Shown: positions 1-4,925 of the stretch, piece by piece | How the letters are laid out: each line of letters opens with the position of its first letter | Numbering within the stretch: position 1 is the first letter of the stretch | Origin: Pirellulales bacterium | GTDB lineage: Bacteria > Planctomycetota > Planctomycetia > Pirellulales > Thermoguttaceae | Reading direction: 5' to 3' | Assembly: GCA_030642635.1 (NCBI GenBank) | Contig: DAOWNK010000217.1 | Span: forward strand, 1 to 5,509 | Length of the DNA: 5,509 nucleotides | Made by a program: the position numbers and the translations under genes | Notes under the pieces: generated by a model | The model's input: the letters and a program-made list of their open reading frames with translations, nothing else | Databases searched by the model: none | Told to the model about the DNA's origin: nothing

Positions 1-1
1 A

Positions 2-994
2 GAATTGTTGGTCGTAATCACGATCATCGGCATGTTGATGGCGTTGCTAATGCCGGCCGTGCAATCCGCCCGCGAGGCCGGCCGCCGGGCAACGTGTATG
101 AACAATCAGAAAAACATCAGTCTGGCATTGCTTAATTACGAATCGGCCAACCGGGAGTTCCCGGGGTATGAGAATAAGCTCGGCCCAGACGTCGATAATA
201 CCCTGACTATTCCGGACCCGAATCCCGTAAGTTGGGCAGTGATGTTGTTACCGTACATGGATCGTAACGATCTTTGGAAAATATGGGACGCAGGCAACGA
301 GCGGCGGGATCTGGACGGAGATGGAGTTAGCAATGACGGATATGTCTACTTAAAACTTTTTGTCTGTCCCAGCGATCCGCCCGAGCAGACGAGTGCCGGT
401 TCTACACCGTTGGCCTATCGGGTGAATTGTGGTTTGCCGGATTCTGGAACTGGGAATGGTAGTGACCCGCCAGATCGCGTTTATAACGGCGTGTTTCATA
501 ACCATAACGTCAACCCACAAGCGTCTACACCAAGCGGACCGGCGGTTATAGTATCGCAGGATTACATCAGCCAGCACGACGGCTGCCAGAATACAATATT
601 GCTTTCGGAGAGCCTGATCGGTTCCAGTGTGAACACCGATGGTCGTTGGACCGATGCCAACTACGACGACGGTATCGACAATAACGAAGAAGCCCAGCTT
701 GGTTTCCGATGGCATTTGGCGACGAGCACCAATGATTTGAATGCATGGAAGATAAATGATCCGGATACAGACCCCGATACCGGCCCTGGTTATACTCCAG
801 GCACCCCTGGATCGCACCACGGCGGCGGCGTGGTCGCAGCCTTCTGCGATGGACACGTAACGTTCCTGAAAAACAACATCCACTACAGGGTTTTCCAACA
901 CCTGATGACACCCGACAGCAGTGCTGCCTGTGCCGCCGACGACGATAACAACAACATCAATGCAGCAGGCGTGTTGGACGAGGCCGACTTCTGA
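2..994 (+). CDS. DUF1559 pseudopilin-like surface protein, 5' end outside the window
   Basis: This is the 3' part of a DUF1559 (SBP_bac_10-type) gene; about 330 residues are visible. The first full codon is a Glu at 2-4, giving [10 protein letters not shown]. This is the core of the type IV prepilin/pseudopilin cleavage and methylation segment (usual form FTLVELLVVI), so the true start and the short basic leader lie upstream of the window. After the hydrophobic helix come the hallmarks of the family: [20 protein letters not shown], a [16 protein letters not shown] block, CPSD at about residue 122, and the C-terminal [18 protein letters not shown] block. The protein is expected at the inner membrane with its C-terminal domain outside the cytoplasm. 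The precise role of the family is unknown; planctomycetes carry dozens to hundreds of copies. A DLDGDG segment at about residue 103 looks like a calcium-binding loop. The C-terminus is Asp/Asn-rich and ends in LDEADF. The gene ends at TGA 992-994 and is followed by an intrinsic terminator. Confidence 0.93.
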   Translation, partial: ELLVVITIIGMLMALLMPAVQSAREAGRRATCMNNQKNISLALLNYESANREFPGYENKLGPDVDNTLTIPDPNPVSWAVMLLPYMDRNDLWKIWDAGNERRDLDGDGVSNDGYVYLKLFVCPSDPPEQTSAGSTPLAYRVNCGLPDSGTGNGSDPPDRVYNGVFHNHNVNPQASTPSGPAVIVSQDYISQHDGCQNTILLSESLIGSSVNTDGRWTDANYDDGIDNNEEAQLGFRWHLATSTNDLNAWKINDPDTDPDTGPGYTPGTPGSHHGGGVVAAFCDGHVTFLKNNIHYRVFQHLMTPDSSAACAADDDNNNINAAGVLDEADF

Positions 995-1009
995 CCGGTC
1001 GGTTCAGAA

Positions 1010-1029
1010 GTAGTGTGCGTGAAACGCAC
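1010..1029 (+). repeat. GTAG-headed palindrome, family D copy 1
   Basis: GTAGTGTGCGTGAAACGCAC. A GTAG tetranucleotide precedes a perfect 6-bp stem (1015-1020 with 1024-1029) with a GAA loop, and TTAGC follows at 1032-1036. It matches the repeat at 4868-4887 in 19 of 20 positions. A 5' GTAG followed by a small hairpin is the layout of REP sequences recognised by REP-associated tyrosine transposases in gammaproteobacteria. Assignment to that class is by architecture only, since no transposase gene is in the window. It lies between the DUF1559 stop codon and its terminator. Confidence 0.7.
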
Positions 1030-1050
1030 GGTTAGCTCGCTTTCCACCGA

Positions 1051-1082
1051 AGCCCCCGCATATTTTTGCAGGGGCTTTTTTT
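1051..1082 (+). terminator. Rho-independent terminator of the DUF1559 gene
   Basis: AGCCCCCGCA at 1051-1060 pairs with TGCAGGGGCT at 1067-1076 (nine pairs, one C-A mismatch). The six-base loop at 1061-1066 is TATTTT, and a run of seven T follows at 1076-1082. It lies 57 nt after the DUF1559 stop codon and should end that transcript before the export gene. Confidence 0.88.
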
Positions 1083-1089
1083 GTGGTTG

Positions 1090-1203
1090 TGCCGCTTGCG
1101 GCTTAGCAGTACACACCGACACAATGGGCGGGCTTGGCTGATCGCTGATCGCTGATTGCCGATTGCTGATTGCTGATTGCTGATTGCTAAGCCGCAAGCG
1201 GCA
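1090..1203. repeat. 114-bp segment with 19-bp perfect terminal inverted repeats (family A pair)
   Basis: TGCCGCTTGCGGCTTAGCA at 1090-1108 is the exact reverse complement of 1185-1203. Each end also contains its own small palindrome (GCCGC/GCGGC) flanked by TTAGC or GCTAA. The interior carries a heptamer array at 1137-1185 and no open reading frame of note. No target-site duplication is obvious at the edges. It could be a MITE-like mobile cassette or two independent palindromes inserted in opposite orientation. A third copy of the end sequence is at 3811-3830, which shows that the single end also occurs alone. Confidence 0.7.
1137..1185. repeat. Heptamer tandem array, seven GCTGATT-type units
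   Basis: There are seven consecutive 7-bp units: GCTGATC twice, GCTGATT, GCCGATT, then GCTGATT three times. The array passes without a gap into the GCTAA tail of the family A palindrome at 1186. The 7-bp period recalls the short tandemly repeated repetitive (STRR) sequences described in cyanobacteria. It lies in untranslated DNA between two genes. Confidence 0.9.
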
Positions 1204-1330
1204 ATGCCGCCGAATTCCCGGACTTGCTCAAGTGCATGGTAAACTTTGCCGATTATCTGGATGGCACTAAATGGAGTAACTTTGACGGCGTGGTGCGCAG
1301 ACGTTGAAAGTTCTCCAAATTAACATTTGG
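1204..1330 (+). other. Intergenic stretch with a 23-codon open frame, possible gene remnant
   Basis: This is the only non-repetitive part of the 419-bp gap between the DUF1559 gene and the export gene. One plus-strand frame is open from 1191 to a TGA at 1305-1307, with an ATG at 1236 giving 23 codons (MVNFADYLDGTKW followed by SNFDGVVRRR). The residue mix looks protein-like, but there is no good ribosome binding site, and the frame is too short to assign. It may be the tail of a gene broken up by repeats, or chance. Nothing else coding is seen here. Confidence 0.25.
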
Positions 1331-1336
1331 TTGACA

Positions 1337-1399
1337 CGGGCCGTGGACGGCCCGGCTAAACGGAGTTCAACGCGGGCCGTGGACGGCCCGGCTAAACGG
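1337..1399 (+). repeat. Two tandem 27-nt palindromes, family B
   Basis: Two identical 27-nt copies, 1337-1363 and 1373-1399, are spaced at a 36-nt period. Each is a palindrome, CGGGCCGT with ACGGCCCG around GG, followed by the tail GCTAAACGG. The tail GCTAA also follows the family C palindromes and is the reverse complement of the TTAGC that follows families A and D. The second copy ends 14 nt before the export gene start codon, so both hairpins would lie in its promoter or leader. Confidence 0.88.
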
Positions 1400-1402
1400 G
1401 GA
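1398..1402 (+). promoter_or_regulatory. Likely ribosome binding site of the export gene, overlapping a repeat tail
   Basis: GGGGA lies 11 nt upstream of the ATG at 1414. Its first two bases are the last two of the family B palindrome tail, so the repeat contributes to the translation signal. The match to Shine-Dalgarno is moderate, and the alternative ATG at 1441 has none better. Confidence 0.4.
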
Positions 1403-1413
1403 ATATACCGGCC

Positions 1414-2481
1414 ATGACTATCGCTTATTCGTCCGTTCGGATGTCTTTGCCGGCAATGCTGGCGGCGTGTATGATGATCGCGCTTACGGGTTGCCATGCG
1501 ATCGACTTTTACGATCAATCGCTCGAGACGCCGGTCGCAGCGCCTATGGAGCCGCCGCGAGAGCTGTCGATGATGTCGTTGCCGAGCTACCGGATCGAGC
1601 CGCCCGACGTGGTTCGGGTCGAGATGCTCAAGCTGATCCCGCTGCCGCCGTATCGGGCGGAAATCTACGACGTGCTGCAAATTCAGGTGGCCGGCACGCT
1701 GCTGGACCAGCCGATCGACGATTTCTACCTGGTCGAGGGCGAGGGCACGGTGAACCTCGGCCCGGCATACGGCAAGCTCAGGGTAGCCGGCATGACGATC
1801 GAGGAGGCTCAGCGTGCGATTACCGAGCACCTGATGCAGGTGCTCCGCCAGCCGGAGGTTGCAGTACAATTGGCCCGGGCCTCGGGCACGCAGCCGGTAA
1901 CCGGCGAGTACCTGGTCGCCCCGGACGGGACGATCAACCTACGCCAGTACGGCTCGGTCCACGTGGCCGGCAAAACCGTCACCGAGGTAAAGGAGGCGTT
2001 AAAAAAGCATCTTACGCAGTTTTTCGACTCGCCCGACGTCTCGGTGGAAGTAACCGCGTTTAACAGCAAGGTGTATTACATTATCACCGAGGGCGCCGGG
2101 CTGGGCGAAGGAGTCATTCGTATGCCGGTGACCGGGAACGAAACGGTGCTGGACGCGCTTGGCAACATAGGCGGTCTGTCGCAGTTGGCCAGCAAGAACA
2201 TTTGGATTGCCCGGCCCGCTCCCGGCGGGTTCGGCTGCGAGCAGATATTGCCGATCGAATACGACGCGATTGTTCAGGGCGCCTGCACCGATACGAATTA
2301 TCAGATTCTGCCCGACGATCGGGTATTCATCGGCGAAGACAAGCTGATAGCAACGACGAACTTCATCAACAAGATTACCGACCCACTCCAGCGGCTGATG
2401 GGAGTTGCCTCGTTGGGCACCTCGACCATGCGTGGTTTCCAGACGATGGGGCGTAGGTATAACCGAGGGCGTTATTATTAA
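1414..2481 (+). CDS. Wza-like polysaccharide export lipoprotein (Poly_export/SLBB)
   Basis: A 355-residue outer-membrane polysaccharide export protein. The N-terminus has a hydrophobic signal ending in the lipobox LTGC, with the acylated Cys at residue 27, so the mature protein should be lipid-anchored. A Poly_export-type unit (YRAEIYDVLQIQVAG onward) covers about residues 58-153. A second unit, beginning GEYLVAPDGTINL, covers about 160-213. An SLBB-like segment with KVYYIITEGAGLGEGVIRMP spans about 217-267, and the segment ILPDDRVFIGED lies near 298-309. In Wza/KpsD/GumB-type systems such proteins form the ring through which capsule or exopolysaccharide leaves the periplasm. The Y-x-x-E-x-x-DV motif is duplicated (YRIEPPDVVRVE, then YRAEIYDVLQIQ). 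No polymerase, glycosyltransferase or Wzc-like kinase is in the window, so the polymer is unknown. ATG 1414 is chosen because it gives a full basic-plus-hydrophobic signal peptide; ATG 1441 would also keep the lipobox. Confidence 0.9.
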   Translation: MTIAYSSVRMSLPAMLAACMMIALTGCHAIDFYDQSLETPVAAPMEPPRELSMMSLPSYRIEPPDVVRVEMLKLIPLPPYRAEIYDVLQIQVAGTLLDQPIDDFYLVEGEGTVNLGPAYGKLRVAGMTIEEAQRAITEHLMQVLRQPEVAVQLARASGTQPVTGEYLVAPDGTINLRQYGSVHVAGKTVTEVKEALKKHLTQFFDSPDVSVEVTAFNSKVYYIITEGAGLGEGVIRMPVTGNETVLDALGNIGGLSQLASKNIWIARPAPGGFGCEQILPIEYDAIVQGACTDTNYQILPDDRVFIGEDKLIATTNFINKITDPLQRLMGVASLGTSTMRGFQTMGRRYNRGRYY

Positions 2482-2484
2482 GAT

Positions 2485-2519
2485 GGGAAGGAGGAAGGGG
2501 GAAGGAGGAAAGGGGAAGG
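2485..2519 (+). repeat. 35-nt uninterrupted purine tract
   Basis: Thirty-five consecutive purines follow the export gene stop codon. GGGAAGGAGGAA occurs at 2485-2496 and again at 2499-2510 (14-nt period), with a third partial unit, AGGGGAAGG, at 2511-2519. A polypurine strand with mirror-like symmetry can form triplex or two-tetrad quadruplex structures. It lies between two codirectional genes. Confidence 0.8.
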
Positions 2520-2523
2520 CAAC

Positions 2524-2577
2524 TCCCTAATCCCTAATCCCTAATCCCTAAATCCCTAATCCCTAATCCCTAATCCC
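2524..2577. repeat. TCCCTAA heptamer array, seven units
   Basis: Seven TCCCTAA units run from 2524 to 2573. The fourth unit is followed by one extra A at 2552, and a decayed TCCC ends the array at 2577. Read on the minus strand it is TTAGGGA repeated, with GGG runs separated by four-base ATTA loops, a strong G-quadruplex pattern. The array ends 11 nt before the ATG at 2589 and displaces any normal ribosome binding site: only GAG at 2578-2580 remains, 8 nt from the start codon. Confidence 0.92.
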
Positions 2578-2588
2578 GAGAAAATAAC

Positions 2589-3806
2589 ATGAACCGATCA
2601 ACACACCTGGCAATCAGCGCGGCATGTTTCGGCCTGTTTATATTGCTGCTTAAGTGCGGCACTCCGGCATCGGCCGCTCCGTGCTTGGGGTACAACACCG
2701 CCGGCGAGTGCATATGCATTCCAAACGCGAAGAATTTCGGCTACTTCCTGACGACATGGCGGCAATGGCCCGGCGAACGGCGACCGCACGAGGATTTTCC
2801 GCAGTCGATCGGGCTGGAGAGACTTCCGACTCCCAAGGGCCATGAGCAGTTGCCTGTGCCAATGGAAACGGATTTGCCCGGCATCGCACCACCGTCAGAG
2901 GAGGGCATTCTTCCGCCCGGCGGGTTCCAGATTGATGAAGCTATACCGAAGGAACCGATCGAGCCGATCCTGCCGGACGCTTTGCCGACGCTGCCGGACG
3001 AGCCGACCGATCTGTCGCCCGACGAAACGCCGGAAGAAGAAAGGTCGGAAGCACCATTGCTTCCCGACACTTTACCCGGCTTGCCGTTGGATACCGAGAC
3101 CAAGCCCCTGTCGGACCAACTGGAAGAAAATCCCTTGTCGGGAGGAGAAAACGAAAACGACGGTGCGGAATTGTCGAAACCGGTCACCCAGCAGATTGTC
3201 GCCAAGCCGGCGGAGAGCAAGAAAAAGGTCCGCCCGTTGAAAGCGAATTGGATGGCGGCCTTGCACCCGGGCTTCCGCGGCGATACACATCGCGCAAAAA
3301 CCGCGTATCCATCGACGCAATCGCCGGAGTCGGAAATCGTGCTTCAAGGAGAAATCAAGCTCCGGGCGGCGACATCCAACGACTTCGAGGAGGCGCAACG
3401 CCCCGGGTGTATTCACCCGGGGCTAAATATGGGTGACGCACAACCGGCCGGCCACTCCGAGGAAATGCAACCGTCCAAAGATACGCCGACGGCGCTGGGC
3501 GGATACTGCCCGGTCGAACTGATCGACAACGAGCGTTGGATAAAAGGCGAGCCGCAATGGTCGGCGGTGCACCATGGCCGGACCTACCTGTTCTCCGATG
3601 CCGACCGACGGCAGCGTTTCCTGGACGACACGGAGCACTATTCTCCGGCGTGTGACGGTTGCGATCCGGTACTAACAGTCGATGAGAATCGCCGCATGGC
3701 GGGGCTGACAAAGCACTGCGTTATCTACAAAGGCCGGCTATATATGTTCTCCAGCCTCAATACGCTGCAGCAGTTCCGCACGAACCCGAAACGTTACGTG
3801 CGGTAA
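2589..3806 (+). CDS. Secreted Pro/Glu-rich protein with two C-terminal YHS-like modules
   Basis: A 405-residue protein of unknown function. Residues 1-29 are a Sec signal peptide with a probable cleavage after ASA (residues 27-29). A small Cys-containing segment follows (Cys 32, 41, 43), then FGYFLTTWRQWPGE at 49-63, which resembles a motif I associate with planctomycete secreted proteins. Residues about 80-210 are low-complexity, acidic and proline-rich, with recurring LPD-x-LP-x-LP. The C-terminus holds two tandem modules of the YHS type. The first, about 302-352, runs from LGGYCPVEL to RTYLFSDADRRQRFLDDTEHY. The second, about 358-404, has CDPVLTV and RLYMFSSLNTLQQFRTNPKRY. YHS domains are often found in metal-handling proteins, but the metal role here is unproven. 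Residues 271-280 are encoded by a palindromic repeat. The protein should act outside the cytoplasm. Its stop codon is 23 nt from the convergent ilvC stop codon. Confidence 0.82.
   Translation: MNRSTHLAISAACFGLFILLLKCGTPASAAPCLGYNTAGECICIPNAKNFGYFLTTWRQWPGERRPHEDFPQSIGLERLPTPKGHEQLPVPMETDLPGIAPPSEEGILPPGGFQIDEAIPKEPIEPILPDALPTLPDEPTDLSPDETPEEERSEAPLLPDTLPGLPLDTETKPLSDQLEENPLSGGENENDGAELSKPVTQQIVAKPAESKKKVRPLKANWMAALHPGFRGDTHRAKTAYPSTQSPESEIVLQGEIKLRAATSNDFEEAQRPGCIHPGLNMGDAQPAGHSEEMQPSKDTPTALGGYCPVELIDNERWIKGEPQWSAVHHGRTYLFSDADRRQRFLDDTEHYSPACDGCDPVLTVDENRRMAGLTKHCVIYKGRLYMFSSLNTLQQFRTNPKRYVR
3401..3428 (+). repeat. Family C palindrome inside the YHS-protein gene
   Basis: A perfect 9-bp stem, CCCCGGGTG at 3401-3409 with CACCCGGGG at 3414-3422, has a TATT loop and is followed by CTAAAT. 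All 28 nt recur identically at 5482-5509. Here the element is read in frame as RPGCIHPGLN (residues 271-280), in the linker between the acidic region and the YHS-like modules. Confidence 0.93.
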
Positions 3807-3810
3807 TTTT

Positions 3811-3830
3811 ACTGCTAAGCCGCAAGCGGC
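3811..3830. repeat. Family A palindrome between convergent genes
   Basis: ACTGCTAAGCCGCAAGCGGC is the exact reverse complement of 1091-1110. It fills nearly the whole 23-nt gap between the stop codon of the YHS-like protein gene and the TAG stop codon of ilvC at 3832-3830. It could act as a weak bidirectional transcription barrier or protect 3' ends, but no T-run follows it on either strand, so it is not called an intrinsic terminator. Confidence 0.85.
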
Positions 3831-4834
3831 TACACTTCCTTGGCGTCGATCCATGACATCAGCCGTCGCAGTTTACGGCCGATCTCCTCGACGCCGTGCT
3901 CGCGTTCCATGCGTCGCAGGGCCTTAAACGACGGCGCGCCGGCCTTGTTCTCGAGAATCCACTCGCGTGCGAAACTGCCGTCTTGGACCTCCCCCAGAAT
4001 CCGCTTCATTTCGGCCTTGGTCTCCTCGGTGACGATTCGCGGCCCGCGGGTGTAGTCGCCGTACTCTGCGGTGTTCGATATGCTGTATCGCATGTAGTTC
4101 ATGCCGCCCTGGTACATCAGATCGACGATCAGCTTGACCTCGTGCATGCACTCGAAGTATGCCATCTCTGGCTGGTAGCCGGCCTCGAACAGCGTTTCGG
4201 AGCCGGCCTTGATCAGCGCGGTCAGCCCGCCGCACAGCACCACTTGCTCGCCGAACAGGTCGGTTTCGGTCTCCTCGGCGAAGGTAGTCTCGATCACACC
4301 GGCCCGGGTGCCGCCGATACCCTTCGCATAAGCAAGCCCCAAGGAACGTGCGTCGTCGCCGGCACCTTCGCCCAAGGCGATCAGGCACGGCACCCCGCCG
4401 CCATCGACAAACTCCTTCCGCACAAGGTGGCCCGGCCCCTTCGGCGCCACCAGCACGACCGATACGCCCTTTGGCATGTCGAACTGGCCGAAGTGGACGT
4501 TGAACCCGTGCGAGCAGACCAGCACGTTGCCCGGCGATAGGTTCTCGCGTATCCTGCTGTGGAAGACCTCGGCTTGCAACTCATCGGGCAGGAGTATCGT
4601 AATGATATCGCCCTGCTTCGTGGCTTCTTCGGCCGAGACCGGCTTGAAACCGTCCTTTACCGCTTGTTCGTAATTCGGCGTGTCGGGCAACTCCGCCACG
4701 ATCACGTTGCAGCCGCTGTCGCGCAGGTTCTGGGCATGACCGTGTCCCTGCGAACCATAGCCGAGTATGGCGATTGTCTTGTCTTTAAGCAGCGCCAAAT
4801 CGGCGTCTTTGTCGTAATAGATTTTGGCGGGCAT
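3830..4834 (-). CDS. ilvC: Ketol-acid reductoisomerase, class I
   Basis: IlvC converts 2-acetolactate or 2-aceto-2-hydroxybutyrate to the dihydroxy acids of valine/leucine and isoleucine synthesis, using Mg2+ and a reduced nicotinamide cofactor in the cytoplasm. The 334-residue length is typical of the short class I form. The Rossmann fingerprint [17 protein letters not shown] is at residues 25-41, CSHGFN with the catalytic His at 109, and APKGPGH at 130-136. The Mg2+ ligands are expected at Asp192 and Glu196 (TDLFGEQ) and Glu228 and Glu232 (FECMHE). The substrate-binding [10 protein letters not shown] segment is at 252-261. The cofactor loop is unusual: residues 47-53 read AELPDTP, with no Arg or Ser to hold the NADPH 2'-phosphate and with a new Glu48. 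ATG 4834 is supported by a strong ribosome binding site and by the conserved start [13 protein letters not shown]. It lies 87 nt downstream of ilvN on the same strand. Confidence 0.98.
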   Translation of the reverse strand: MPAKIYYDKDADLALLKDKTIAILGYGSQGHGHAQNLRDSGCNVIVAELPDTPNYEQAVKDGFKPVSAEEATKQGDIITILLPDELQAEVFHSRIRENLSPGNVLVCSHGFNVHFGQFDMPKGVSVVLVAPKGPGHLVRKEFVDGGGVPCLIALGEGAGDDARSLGLAYAKGIGGTRAGVIETTFAEETETDLFGEQVVLCGGLTALIKAGSETLFEAGYQPEMAYFECMHEVKLIVDLMYQGGMNYMRYSISNTAEYGDYTRGPRIVTEETKAEMKRILGEVQDGSFAREWILENKAGAPSFKALRRMEREHGVEEIGRKLRRLMSWIDAKEV

Positions 4835-4842
4835 ATTGGGTG

Positions 4843-4848
4843 CTCCTT
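4843..4848 (-). promoter_or_regulatory. Ribosome binding site of ilvC
   Basis: The minus strand reads AAGGAG, eight bases before the ilvC ATG. This is a near-perfect Shine-Dalgarno sequence and fixes the start. It is clearly stronger than the sites of the two complete plus-strand genes. Confidence 0.85.
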
Positions 4849-4867
4849 GGGGATTTAGAGTTATCGC

Positions 4868-4925
4868 GTAGGGTGCGTGAAACGCACCAACCTCCGTATA
4901 TTGTGGTGCGATTCACGCACCCTAC
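4868..4925. repeat. Inverted pair of family D palindromes between ilvN and ilvC
   Basis: GTAGGGTGCGTGAAACGCAC begins at 4868, and a mirror copy ending CACGCACCCTAC lies at 4905-4925. The 21-nt arms pair at 20 of 21 positions across a 16-nt spacer. Each arm also has its own small hairpin (GGTGCG/CGCACC). The outer GTAG and CTAC face outward, as in paired REP units (BIME-like). The TAG stop codon of ilvN (4924-4922) is part of the CTAC end. In the ilvNC RNA the element would be either two short hairpins or one long stem, 33 nt before the ilvC start. Confidence 0.85.

Noticed and set aside
350..901. 183-codon open frame on the minus strand under the DUF1559 gene
   Set aside because: It is antisense to a well-supported gene, has no recognisable domain and is a composition-driven shadow.
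1051..1082. Another member of the palindrome families
   Set aside because: The stem is followed by seven T, has a mismatch and a T-rich loop, and lacks the GCTAA/TTAGC tail. It is a standard terminator.
1137..1185. CRISPR array
   Set aside because: The units are 7 bp and contiguous with no spacers. This is a simple tandem repeat.
1267..1869. 200-codon open frame on the minus strand across the export gene start
   Set aside because: It is Arg/His-rich, reads through both family B repeats and overlaps a clear Poly_export gene. It is a shadow frame.
2488..2510. AAGGAGG Shine-Dalgarno sequences in the purine tract (2488-2494 and 2502-2508)
   Set aside because: The match to the anti-Shine-Dalgarno is perfect, but no ATG, GTG or TTG follows before 2589, about 80 nt away. 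They cannot serve a start codon directly.
2524..2577. A true telomere or linear chromosome end
   Set aside because: The array is short and internal, flanked by codirectional genes. The resemblance to TTAGGG-type telomeres is only in sequence.
3807..3835. Intrinsic terminator between the convergent genes
   Set aside because: The family A hairpin is short and no T-run follows the stem on either strand, so it is listed as a repeat only.
3896..4540. 214-codon plus-strand frame opposite ilvC
   Set aside because: It is antisense to a fully conserved enzyme gene and has no domain features.
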